From positions 1-39,419 of the forward strand of contig JAUSBC010000065.1 in NCBI GenBank assembly GCA_030652215.1: a stretch of 39,419 nt of DNA, read 5' to 3'. Below, piece after piece: positions 23,714 to 30,853 of this stretch. How positions within the stretch are numbered: position 1 is the stretch's first letter; each line of letters begins with the position of its first letter. The position numbers and the translations under genes are program-made. Source of the DNA: Sideroxyarcus sp. Lineage in GTDB: Bacteria; Pseudomonadota; Gammaproteobacteria; Burkholderiales; Gallionellaceae. A model generated the notes under the pieces. The model made no database searches and was not told where the DNA came from. It saw nothing but the letters and a program-made list of their open reading frames with translations.

Positions 23714-23783
23714 GTTGCTCTCCTGTTCGGTTGAATGAAGTGGTTTGCTGCCCACGGACGCAATTTAGGCCAATGCACCCCAT

Positions 23784-23808
23784 CAATCCAATTGATTGTT
23801 CAAACAAT
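23784..23808. promoter_or_regulatory. Probable OxyR operator between rubrerythrin and oxyR
   Basis: Two overlapping inverted repeats lie in the 128-bp divergent region: CAATC-CAATT-GATTG (23784-23798) and ATTGTT-CA-AACAAT (23795-23808). LysR-type regulators bind such interrupted palindromes (T-N11-A) next to their own gene. The position fits joint control of oxyR and the peroxide-defence genes. Confidence 0.6.
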
Positions 23809-23841
23809 GGTGATTTACAATCCAAATCACAGGAGAACATC

Positions 23842-24747
23842 ATGACCCTCAACGAACTGCGCTTCATTGTCGCCGTCGCCCAGGAACGCAACTTCCGCCG
23901 CGCCGCCGAGAAATCCTTCATCAGCCAGCCTGCATTGTCGCTGGCGATACAAAAGCTGGAAGAGGAACTGGGCCTGAAGATATTCGAGCGCGGCAAAAGC
24001 GAAGTGACGCTCACACCGGTCGGCATCACTATCGTGGAACAGGCGCAGCGCGTGCTGGAAGAAGCCGAACGCATCCGCGAGATTGCAGACCAGGGCAAGA
24101 ACCAGCTCACCGCGCCGCTGCGCATCGGCATCATCCACAGCGTCAGCCCCTATCTGCTGCCAGACCTGATCCCCGCGCTGAAGAAAGTCGCCCCGGTGAT
24201 GCCGCTGCAGGTAGAGGAAAACATCACCGCGAATCTGGATATGCTGCTGCGCAACGGCAAGCTGGATGTCATCATCATCGCGCTGCCGTTCGGCGACGGC
24301 AGCATACTCACCCGCCCACTGTACGACGAGCCATTCGACGTGGTGGTCAACCGCGATCATCGCTGGGCCGGCCGGCGCAGCATCAAATCCGACGATCTGG
24401 CGGAAGAAAAGGTGCTGTTGCTGGATTCGGGGCATTGTTTCAGCAACCAGGTGGCGGAATCCTGCCCGGAGCTCAACCGCAAGGGCGCGGAGATACAGCA
24501 CGGCACTTCGCTGGAGACCATACGTAACATGGTCGCCTCCGGTCTTGGCATCACCGTGCTGCCAGCTTCGGCCAACAGCGCGCGCTATCGCAGTCCCCTG
24601 GTGAAAGTGATCCCTTTCACCAAGCCGGTACCGACCCGACGCATCGCGCTGGCCTGGCGCAAAAGCTTTGCGCGCACCCAAGCCGTCGAGGCACTGGCAG
24701 AAGCGGTGGCCCACGCTAAAATTACCGGCATCAAACATTTGGCCTGA
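23842..24747 (+). CDS. oxyR: Hydrogen-peroxide-sensing LysR regulator OxyR
   Basis: A 301-residue LysR-type regulator. The winged helix-turn-helix is at the N-terminus (FRRAAEKSFISQPALSLAIQ) and the effector domain follows from about residue 90. The redox pair of OxyR is present: LLDSGHCFSNQVAESCPEL has two Cys separated by eight residues, as Cys199 and Cys208 in E. coli OxyR, and GLGITVLPASA is conserved. The ATG at 23842 has AGGAG upstream; the longer frame runs through the operator and is unlikely. It is divergent from the rubrerythrin operon. A methyltransferase gene begins 2 nt after its stop. Confidence 0.93.
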   Translation: MTLNELRFIVAVAQERNFRRAAEKSFISQPALSLAIQKLEEELGLKIFERGKSEVTLTPVGITIVEQAQRVLEEAERIREIADQGKNQLTAPLRIGIIHSVSPYLLPDLIPALKKVAPVMPLQVEENITANLDMLLRNGKLDVIIIALPFGDGSILTRPLYDEPFDVVVNRDHRWAGRRSIKSDDLAEEKVLLLDSGHCFSNQVAESCPELNRKGAEIQHGTSLETIRNMVASGLGITVLPASANSARYRSPLVKVIPFTKPVPTRRIALAWRKSFARTQAVEALAEAVAHAKITGIKHLA

Positions 24748-24749
24748 CC

Positions 24750-25376
24750 ATGCACAATCAGCCCTACAACCGGAATCCGCTGCTGCGCGCAAGCTACAGC
24801 CTCATCGCACCGCTGTACGACTTCGTGGTCGAGCGCCCGATGCGCAAGGCGCGCATGCGTTCTTTGCGTGCGCTGTCCGACGGCGCCAGCAAACAGGTTC
24901 TGATCAGCGGCGCCGGAACCGGGCTGGACTTGCCCTGGTTGCCCGCGCCGCACCGCTATACCGCGCTCGACTTCAACCCGGCCATGCTGGCGCACGCCGT
25001 CCGGCGCAGCGAAAAGCTGGATATCGGGTTCGTGCTGGGCGACAGCATGGATCTGCCATTTGCCGACGCGCAGTTCGATCATGTCGTGCTGCACCTGATC
25101 GTCGCCGTGGTACCGGAACCGCAACGTTGCCTCTCCGAAGCCGCGCGCGTGCTCAAGCCCGGCGGCACGATCATCCTGTTCGACAAGTTCCTGCACCCGC
25201 ACCAGCACGCTCCGCTGCGCCGTCTGCTCAACTACATTACGCGGCGCTTCGCCACGCGCATGGATGTGGTGTTTGAGGACGCGCTGAGCGCGGCACCGGA
25301 ACTGGAAGTGGCGAGCGATGTCCCGGCGCTGGGGAACGGCTGGTTTCGCAGTATCGTATTGCGCAAGCCGGATTGA
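24750..25376 (+). CDS. Class I SAM-dependent methyltransferase
   Basis: A 208-residue methyltransferase of the UbiE/PmtA-like type. Motif I is VLISGAGTGLDLPWLP, motif II YTALDFNPAMLAHA, motif III the GDSMDLPFADAQFDHVV region, and the post-III strand RVLKPGGTIILFDKFL. The N-terminal NPLLRASYSLIAPLYDFVVE resembles phosphatidylethanolamine N-methyltransferases and UbiE. The substrate, a lipid or a quinone, cannot be decided from sequence. It lies 2 nt after oxyR and so is probably co-transcribed with it. Confidence 0.85.
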   Translation: MHNQPYNRNPLLRASYSLIAPLYDFVVERPMRKARMRSLRALSDGASKQVLISGAGTGLDLPWLPAPHRYTALDFNPAMLAHAVRRSEKLDIGFVLGDSMDLPFADAQFDHVVLHLIVAVVPEPQRCLSEAARVLKPGGTIILFDKFLHPHQHAPLRRLLNYITRRFATRMDVVFEDALSAAPELEVASDVPALGNGWFRSIVLRKPD

Positions 25377-25602
25377 TCCCGCGTCTTATGCGCCTATCGG
25401 CCCGGTGCAAAACCGGCGCAGCGGTGCACCCTGATTGCCCACACATGTTTCGCGCCCCTCTGTGTCTTGGCGCACAGATGGCTTGATTCCCCGGGCGGAT
25501 GATCCACTGTATCGATGCGCCCGCCGTGTACCGCGCATCAGAGTCAATCCGAAACACACTTTGCACAGCCGCCGCGGCGGCTGTAACAGAAAGGTCGAAG
25601 CC
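25377..25602. other. Intergenic region upstream of the Lmo0937-type gene
   Basis: No gene is seen in these 226 bases. They contain the 20-bp palindrome at 25565-25584 and probably a promoter that I could not place. Confidence 0.35.
25565..25584. promoter_or_regulatory. Perfect 20-bp palindrome just before a micro-membrane-protein gene
   Basis: ACAGCCGCCGCGGCGGCTGT equals its own reverse complement. It ends 18 bp before the start codon, with the ribosome-binding site (AGAAAGG) in between. It could be an operator or, as RNA, a strong hairpin next to the start. No T-run follows, so it is not an intrinsic terminator. Confidence 0.6.
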
Positions 25603-25740
25603 ATGTTATATACCGTTGCCGTTGTTATGCTTATCCTGTGGCTGCTGGGATTGATTACTTCCTACACGATGGGCGGTTTCATTCACATTCTGCTGGTCAT
25701 TGCTATCGTGGTTGTGTTGCTGAGGGTCATCAGGGCTTGA
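25603..25740 (+). CDS. Lmo0937-family small membrane protein
   Basis: A 45-residue protein made of two membrane helices: LYTVAVVMLILWLLGLITSY, then a short GGF turn, then IHILLVIAIVVVLLRVIRA. It fits the Lmo0937 (DUF5670-type) family: tiny, two helices, a conserved Gly-Phe-X-His turn, found widely and often in stress-related settings. Function is unknown. AGAAAGG lies upstream of the ATG. A perfect palindrome precedes the gene. Confidence 0.85.
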   Translation: MLYTVAVVMLILWLLGLITSYTMGGFIHILLVIAIVVVLLRVIRA

Positions 25741-25800
25741 GGTAGAATCGTCGCAGTGTTTCGGCTTTTCCCGACAACTTCAGCTTGAACTCCCGACACC

Positions 25801-26499
25801 ATGCCCCGTTATCTCCACCGCGAATCGCACCGTACCCGACGCATAGGCTGGCTGCGTGCCGCCGTGCTGGGCGCCAACGACGGCATCGTGTCGACAGCCA
25901 GTCTGCTGGTCGGCGTGGCCGCTGCCGAGGTGGGGCGCAACGAACTGCTGCTGGCCGGCGTGGCCGGCTTGGTTGCGGGTGCGATGTCGATGGCTGCGGG
26001 CGAATATGTGTCGGTCAGTTCGCAGGCCGACACCGAACAGGCCGACCTGGCGCGCGAGCGCGCCGAACTGAAAGCCCAACCCGAGCATGAACTGCGGGAA
26101 CTGGCCGCGATTTACATACAGCGCGGCCTTGCGCCGGAACTGGCGTTGCAGGTCGCGCAGCAGCTGATGGCGCACGACGCGCTGGGCGCCCATGCGCGCG
26201 ACGAACTGGGCATCACCGAAACGCTGAGCGCGCGCCCGATGCAAGCTGCCGTCACCTCGGCGATCACCTTTGCCGCAGGCGCATCCCTGCCCTTGTTGGC
26301 GGCCCTTATATCTCCCGCATCGCTGCTGGTTCCCGCCGTGGCCGGCACTTCGCTGCTCGTGCTCACTGCGCTGGGAGCGCTCGCCGCGCGCACGGGCGGC
26401 GCGCCGCTGCTCAAGGGATCGTTGCGGGTGGTTTTCTGGGGTGCGCTGGCCATGGGGCTGACCGCCGTGGCGGGCAAGCTGGTCGGCGCCGTGCTTTGA
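25801..26499 (+). CDS. VIT1/CCC1-family metal transporter
   Basis: A 232-residue membrane protein of the vacuolar iron transporter family, which moves Fe2+ or Mn2+ out of the cytosol. The N-terminal signature is LRAAVLGANDGIVSTASLLV, and MSMAAGEYVSVSSQADTEQA forms the second family block and start of the Glu-rich metal-binding loop (ERAELKAQPEHELREL). Three C-terminal helices follow. With Dps, rubrerythrin and OxyR nearby, a role in lowering free iron or manganese under peroxide stress is plausible but inferred. The ATG at 25801 gives the standard family N-terminus. Confidence 0.9.
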   Translation: MPRYLHRESHRTRRIGWLRAAVLGANDGIVSTASLLVGVAAAEVGRNELLLAGVAGLVAGAMSMAAGEYVSVSSQADTEQADLARERAELKAQPEHELRELAAIYIQRGLAPELALQVAQQLMAHDALGAHARDELGITETLSARPMQAAVTSAITFAAGASLPLLAALISPASLLVPAVAGTSLLVLTALGALAARTGGAPLLKGSLRVVFWGALAMGLTAVAGKLVGAVL

Positions 26500-26706
26500 A
26501 GCTTTCTGCGCTGCTCCGGCACCGTAACAGGTGGCAATCGGGCTTTGAAACTGGGCTGAAGCTGAGCCCTGCCTTCAAATTGTCCCGTCGCCGGAAGTCA
26601 AAATACGTGCCGGAAGGACAATATATATTGCATTTAGATTTGTCCTGCGCCCGCCTTACCTGTACATTGATACCTTGAACCATCCTGCAAGCGTGGTAAT
26701 GACCCT
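26500..26706. other. Intergenic region before a small winged-helix gene
   Basis: No gene seen. A hairpin GGGCT-GAAGCTG-AGCCC (about 26554-26570) lacks a T-run. The AT-rich stretch GACAATATATATTGCA near 26620 may hold a promoter. Confidence 0.35.
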
Positions 26707-26961
26707 ATGAAAGAAATCTTGTTGTTCCTGAAAACCAATGGCGAGCGTCTCGACACCGAGATTGCCGAAGCCACCGGCATCTCGCTTGCGAAAGTGCGCG
26801 TCCATCTGGCCGAGCTCGCCGCCAAGGGCGAAATCATGGCATGCCATTCGATCAAGTTTGAAAAAGGCAAGAAAATCGAGGGGATCAGTTGCCGGCTGGC
26901 GGGCTTCATTCCACCGGCTGCGCCCGGCAGGAAATCGAAATCGCAACTCAAGTTATCGTAA
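26707..26961 (+). CDS. Small winged-helix DNA-binding protein
   Basis: An 84-residue protein whose first 60 residues read as a winged helix: LLFLKTNGERLDTEIAEATG, then ISLAKVRVHLAELAAKGEIM as recognition helix and start of the wing. The tail (FIPPAAPGRKSKSQLKLS) is basic and likely flexible. Similar short proteins occur in Gallionella-like and other betaproteobacterial genomes as putative ArsR/MarR-like regulators. No effector domain is seen and the target is unknown. It is divergent in neither direction: the VIT gene precedes it and a convergent methyltransferase follows. Confidence 0.75.
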   Translation: MKEILLFLKTNGERLDTEIAEATGISLAKVRVHLAELAAKGEIMACHSIKFEKGKKIEGISCRLAGFIPPAAPGRKSKSQLKLS

Positions 26962-26997
26962 TTCCCCGCCCGTCCCCGGGCGCGGTGAAATAAATCC

Positions 26998-27618
26998 TCA
27001 AGAACCGGCCCTGCGGCAGTAGCAGTACACGAACGGCTGCACCGCGCCCGAGGGCGTGCGGTGCTCTTCCCTGCAGTGATCCAGCAACTCAAATGCCTCG
27101 CCGAACTGCTCGTGCAATTCGCCCGCGCGATAACGCACAACGGGCAAGCCGCTGCATTGCAGCGGGCCGTCTTCGGCGAACGCAGCCACGATGACATGGC
27201 CGCCGGGTTTGACCGAACGGAACACGGTACGCACATAGGCCGCGCGATCCGCCGGATCGGTGAGAAAGTGGAACACCGCGCGGTCATGCCAGACGTCGTA
27301 GCGATTGGCGGGCAAATCCGCTTTGGTGATGTCCGCCTCGATCCAGCGCACTTTGCTTTCCTGTGCACCCAGACGCTTGCGCGCCGTTGCCAGCGCGGCT
27401 CCCGAAAGATCGAGTACCGTCAAATCGGAATAGCCTTCCGCCACAAGATCGTCCACCAGCGTGGATGCTCCGCCGCCCACGTCGATGATGGCCGCATCAT
27501 GTTCGGGATGCGCCTCGCGAATCAGACCAAGCGACCTGTCGGCATGCGGCTGAAACCAGCTTACCGCGTCGGTCGCTTTGGTCGTGTAGACTTTTTCCCA
27601 ATGATCTTTGGATTGCAT
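26998..27618 (-). CDS. Class I SAM-dependent methyltransferase
   Basis: A 206-residue methyltransferase. HWEKVYTTKATDAVSWFQPH is the typical N-terminus of a widespread family sometimes annotated as thiopurine/tellurite-like methyltransferase. Motif I is IIDVGGGASTLVDDLVAEGY, motif II LTVLDLSGAALATARKRLG, and KPGGHVIVAAFAEDGPLQCS lies further on, with FVYCYCRR at the end. I start at the ATG 27618 because GGGAG is six bases before it. The substrate is unknown; a small molecule such as a thiol or metalloid is likely. It lies downstream of hemF across a repeat element. Confidence 0.85.
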   Translation of the reverse strand: MQSKDHWEKVYTTKATDAVSWFQPHADRSLGLIREAHPEHDAAIIDVGGGASTLVDDLVAEGYSDLTVLDLSGAALATARKRLGAQESKVRWIEADITKADLPANRYDVWHDRAVFHFLTDPADRAAYVRTVFRSVKPGGHVIVAAFAEDGPLQCSGLPVVRYRAGELHEQFGEAFELLDHCREEHRTPSGAVQPFVYCYCRRAGS

Positions 27619-27647
27619 AAACATCTCCCGAAGGTTGTTCAGCTTGC

Positions 27648-27724
27648 GTAGGGTGGGCACGTCTTCCGTGCCCACGCGGTTCGTGAATCGAAGCAGCGTG
27701 GGCAAAGAAACATGCCCACCCTAC
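27648..27724. repeat. Nested palindromic repeat (GTAGGGTGGGCA type)
   Basis: Outer arms GTAGGGTGGGCA (27648-27659) and TGCCCACCCTAC (27713-27724) are perfectly complementary. Inside them GTGGGCACG-TCTTC-CGTGCCCAC (27653-27675) forms a second perfect hairpin. The element fills the gap between the hemF stop and the methyltransferase start and could end or shape the transcript. A partial copy lies at 39228-39255. Confidence 0.85.
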
Positions 27725-27728
27725 CTGT

Positions 27729-28628
27729 TTACACCCAGTCTTTCGGCACGAGATACTTCTCGTACAACTCCGCTTCCGGCGAGTCTTTTTCCGGATGCCA
27801 GTCATAACGCCATTTCACCAGCGGCGGCATGGACAGCAATATGGATTCGGTGCGGCCGTTGGATTGCAGGCCGAAGATGGTGCCGCGGTCGACGACCAGA
27901 TTAAACTCGACATAGCGCCCGCGGCGATAAAGCTGGAAATCGCGCTCGCGCTCGCCGTAAGGCGTGTCCTTGCGTTTCTCCAGCAGCGGCACATACGCCG
28001 ACAAATAATGATCGCCCACACTTTGCTGAATCGCGAAACAGGTGTCGAAGTTCGGCACGGAGAGATCGTCGAAGAAAATGCCGCCCGTGCCGCGCGGCTC
28101 GTTGCGGTGCTTGAGAAAGAAATACTCGTCGCACCACTTCTTGAATTTGGGGTGCAGCGCAGGATCGAACGGAGCAAGCGCGTTCTTGCAGGTCCGGTGG
28201 AAATGCTGCACGTCCTCCTCGAAGCCGTAATACGGCGTGAGGTCCATGCCGCCGCCGAACCAGAATACTTTCTCGCCGTCCGGCTTGTGCGCCATGAACA
28301 TGCGCACATTGGCATGCGAAGTCGGCGCGTAGGGATTGCGCGGATGCATCACCAGCGACACACCCATCGCCTCCCAGCGGCATCCGGCCAGTTCGGGACG
28401 ATGCGCCGTGGCGGAAGCGGGCATCTTGTCGCCCGTGACGTGAGAAAACGCCACACCGCCGCGCTCGATCACATTGCCTTCCTCGATGATGCAACTGATA
28501 CCGCCGCCGCTGCCGTCCGGGCGCTGCCACTGGTCACGCAGGAATTTATTCCCGTCCACTTGTTCCAGACGTTCGACGATGCGATTTTGCAGTCCGAGCA
28601 GGTATTCCTTGACGGCGGTGCTATCCAT
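27729..28628 (-). CDS. hemF: Oxygen-dependent coproporphyrinogen III oxidase
   Basis: Cytosolic heme-pathway enzyme that oxidatively decarboxylates coproporphyrinogen III to protoporphyrinogen IX using O2. The 299-residue length is typical. Family signatures are [20 protein letters not shown] and [19 protein letters not shown], with the catalytic HFHRTCK region after them, then [11 protein letters not shown] and [20 protein letters not shown]. The ATG at 28628 (GGAG upstream) is the family start; the longer frame reads through a repeat unit. Oxygen use suggests an organism that makes heme under aerobic or microaerobic conditions. Confidence 0.96.
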   Translation of the reverse strand: MDSTAVKEYLLGLQNRIVERLEQVDGNKFLRDQWQRPDGSGGGISCIIEEGNVIERGGVAFSHVTGDKMPASATAHRPELAGCRWEAMGVSLVMHPRNPYAPTSHANVRMFMAHKPDGEKVFWFGGGMDLTPYYGFEEDVQHFHRTCKNALAPFDPALHPKFKKWCDEYFFLKHRNEPRGTGGIFFDDLSVPNFDTCFAIQQSVGDHYLSAYVPLLEKRKDTPYGERERDFQLYRRGRYVEFNLVVDRGTIFGLQSNGRTESILLSMPPLVKWRYDWHPEKDSPEAELYEKYLVPKDWV

Positions 28629-28645
28629 TTTTTCTCCGGGATTTT

Positions 28646-28762
28646 CTCCCCTCGCCCGCTGGCGGGAGAGGGGCTGGGGGTGAGGGGATGTTTCTCCTTC
28701 GCCAAGAGTAATGATACTCACCGGCCCTCACCCTAACCCTCTCCCGCCTACGGGAGAGGGGA
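28646..28762. repeat. Two inverted palindromic repeat units between tsaC and hemF
   Basis: Unit 1 (28648-28687) has the imperfect hairpin CCCCTCGCCCGC-TG-GCGGGAGAGGGG followed by CTGGGGGTGAGGGG. Unit 2 (28724-28760), in opposite orientation, is CCCTCACCCTAA before CCCTCTCCCG-CCTA-CGGGAGAGGG. The arrangement and the roughly 40-bp spacer match the pair at 17648-17762, so the pair itself seems to be the repeated unit. Confidence 0.85.
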
Positions 28763-28802
28763 CTGGTTATTCGGCACGCCTCATGCAGAGACGAGCCGCT
28801 AA

Positions 28803-29378
28803 TTATTTGCGAACGATTCTACCACCCACCCACGCACGAATCGTCGAAGGTTGCTTGCGTTTGCCCACCCGCCCGCGCAATACCCACACTTTTTTTCCGA
28901 ACATTCGCCGGCATTCGGCATAGGTCTTCGCGGGGCGCATCCCACTGCGATTTGCGCTGGTGGAAACCAGCGCGCTGCCCGCGCTACGACAAAGCTGTTT
29001 TGCGAATGGATGTGCAGTCAATCGCACCGCCAGCGTGTCGTGCGCGCCGCACAGCCAGCGCGGACAGGACGGCTTTACCGGCATCAGATAAGTAACGGCC
29101 TGTGCTTCGGTGTTGGCCATGCTGCCCTGCTCGGCGGGCGTGAGCGGCTGCAGATAGCGTGCGACTTGCCGGTAGTCTGACGCGATGAGGATGAGGCCTT
29201 TGCGCTGCGGGCGCTGCTTGAGTTTGAGGATGCGTTGCACGGCTTTTCGATTTGCCGGATCGCAGCCGAGGCCGTAGCAGGATTCGGTGGGATAGGCGAT
29301 GAGGCCGCCGCGTTTGAGGTGGGCGGCAAGTTTCCGAGAATAAATGGCTGATCGATGCAAGTGGATCTCTCCGATCAA
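28803..29378 (-). CDS. tsaC: L-threonylcarbamoyladenylate synthase (TsaC/YrdC/Sua5 family)
   Basis: Makes threonylcarbamoyl-AMP from threonine, bicarbonate and ATP, the first step of the t6A37 modification of ANN-decoding tRNAs. The protein has 191 residues. The family core is GGLIAYPTESCYGLGCDP, then ILKLKQRPQRKGLILIASDY, and SALVSTSANRSG near the C-terminus; the basic residues that bind ATP are present. The only start before the conserved core is a TTG at 29378, whose Shine-Dalgarno (GAGGGG) lies in the flanking repeat. The basic C-terminal tail is somewhat longer than in E. coli TsaC. Confidence 0.92.
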   Translation of the reverse strand: MIGEIHLHRSAIYSRKLAAHLKRGGLIAYPTESCYGLGCDPANRKAVQRILKLKQRPQRKGLILIASDYRQVARYLQPLTPAEQGSMANTEAQAVTYLMPVKPSCPRWLCGAHDTLAVRLTAHPFAKQLCRSAGSALVSTSANRSGMRPAKTYAECRRMFGKKVWVLRGRVGKRKQPSTIRAWVGGRIVRK

Positions 29379-29380
29379 TG

Positions 29381-29443
29381 CCCCTCACCCCCAGCCCCTC
29401 TCCCGCCTGCGGGAGAGGGGTGCGCGACAGCGCGGGAGAGGGG
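29381..29443. repeat. Palindromic repeat unit between purD and tsaC
   Basis: CCCCTCACCCCCAG, then the perfect hairpin CCCCTCTCCCGC-CT-GCGGGAGAGGGG (29395-29420), then a partial second arm GCGGGAGAGGGGAC ending at about 29443. It belongs to the same family as the units at 17737 and 28737. It provides the ribosome-binding region of tsaC. Confidence 0.85.
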
Positions 29444-29449
29444 ACGGAA

Positions 29450-30733
29450 TTATTTCCTGCCGATGGCGCGATAGCCGATGTCGCGGCGCATCTGCTGTCC
29501 GTCGAAGTGGATAGTGTCGGCAATCTCGTAGGCATTTTTCTGTGCCTGCCGCACCATGTCGCCCAGCGCCACCACGCACAGCACACGCCCGCCGTTGGTG
29601 ACCACTTTGCCATCCTGCATGGTGGTACCCGCATGGAATACATGCGCATCTTCCAGCTTCTTCGCCTGACCATTGGGAAGTCCGGTGATGACATCGCCCT
29701 TGCGCGGCGTGTCGGGGTAGTTGGCAGCGGCCATCACCACGCCCAGAGCAGTGCGGCGGTCCCACTCGGCTTCCACCTTGTCCAGCGTGCCGTTGACAGC
29801 ATGCTCGACGATGGCGGCGAAGTCGCTCTTCAGGCGCAGCATGATGGGTTGCGTTTCCGGGTCGCCCATGCGGCAGTTGAACTCAAGCACCTTGAGCCCG
29901 CCGTCCGGCGAGATCATCAGCCCCGCATACAGGAAGCCGGTGTAGTTGATGCCCTCGGATTCCATGCCGCGCACCACGGGCTGGATGACTTCGCGCAGCA
30001 CCTTGGCGTGTATGGTCGGCGTCACCACCGGCGCGGGCGAATACGCGCCCATGCCGCCAGTGTTGGGGCCCATGTCGCCGTCCAGCAGACGCTTGTGATC
30101 CTGGCTGGTCGCCATGGCCAACACGTTCTTGCCGTCGACCATGACAATGAAACTGGCTTCTTCGCCTTCGAGGAATTCCTCGATCACCACGCGCGCACCG
30201 GCATCGCCGAGCTTGTTGTCGGACAGCATCATGTCGATGGCAGCGAATGCTTCATCCTTGCTCATCGCAACCACAACGCCCTTGCCCGCAGCGAGTCCGT
30301 CGGCCTTGATCACGATGGGGGCGCCGTGCTTCTCGACATAGGCCTTGGCCGGTGCGATTTCGCTGAAGGTCTCGAAGAATGCAGTAGCGATGTTGTGGCG
30401 CGTCATGAAGCGCTTGGCGAAATCCTTGGAGGATTCAAGCTGCGCCGCCGCTTTGGTCGGGCCGAAGATCTTGAGCCCCGCCGCGCGGAACGAATCCACC
30501 ACGCCCGCCGCCAGCGGCGCTTCCGGGCCGACCACGGTGAGTTCGATGTTCTCGCGCTTGACGAATTCGATGAGGTCCGGAATCGCAGTGATCGCGACGT
30601 TTTCCACACCCTCTTCCAGCGCAGTTCCTGCATTGCCCGGTGCGACATACACCTTCTGCACCTTGGCACCCTGCGCCAGACGCCAGGCCAGCGCATGTTC
30701 GCGACCGCCATTACCGATTACCAGAATTTTCAT
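29450..30733 (-). CDS. purD: Phosphoribosylamine-glycine ligase (GARS)
   Basis: Second enzyme of de novo purine synthesis; it joins glycine to phosphoribosylamine using ATP. The 427-residue length is typical. The N-domain starts KILVIGNGGREHALAWRL, and VVGPEAPLAAGVVD follows. The ATP-grasp domain has PIVIKADGLAAGKGVVVAM and VVIEEFLEGEEASF, with the signature QDHKRLLDGDMGPNTGGMGA and then VLEFNCRMGDPETQ. It lies downstream of purH, separated by a 108-bp repeat element. Confidence 0.97.
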   Translation of the reverse strand: MKILVIGNGGREHALAWRLAQGAKVQKVYVAPGNAGTALEEGVENVAITAIPDLIEFVKRENIELTVVGPEAPLAAGVVDSFRAAGLKIFGPTKAAAQLESSKDFAKRFMTRHNIATAFFETFSEIAPAKAYVEKHGAPIVIKADGLAAGKGVVVAMSKDEAFAAIDMMLSDNKLGDAGARVVIEEFLEGEEASFIVMVDGKNVLAMATSQDHKRLLDGDMGPNTGGMGAYSPAPVVTPTIHAKVLREVIQPVVRGMESEGINYTGFLYAGLMISPDGGLKVLEFNCRMGDPETQPIMLRLKSDFAAIVEHAVNGTLDKVEAEWDRRTALGVVMAAANYPDTPRKGDVITGLPNGQAKKLEDAHVFHAGTTMQDGKVVTNGGRVLCVVALGDMVRQAQKNAYEIADTIHFDGQQMRRDIGYRAIGRK

Positions 30734-30742
30734 AACAACCTC

Positions 30743-30850
30743 ATGTAGGGTGGGTTAGCGGTTTCTCGCGTAACCCACCGTTGCATCTTTATTTGATGGT
30801 GGGTTACGGCCTGCGGACTCTCGTCCCCGCAGGGGAAACCCACCCTACAT
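30743..30850. repeat. Long inverted repeat in the purH-purD gap
   Basis: Arms ATGTAGGGTGGGTT (30743-30756) and AACCCACCCTACAT (30837-30850) are perfect complements. Inner hairpins GTGGGTTA...TAACCCAC lie between. The element fills almost the whole gap between the purH stop and the purD start. It belongs to the GTAGGGTGGG family together with 27648-27724. Confidence 0.88.
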
Positions 30851-30853
30851 ATA

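Noticed and set aside
29378..30748. Plus-strand 456-codon ORF opposite purD
   Set aside because: Exactly covers purD, which is unmistakable on the minus strand.
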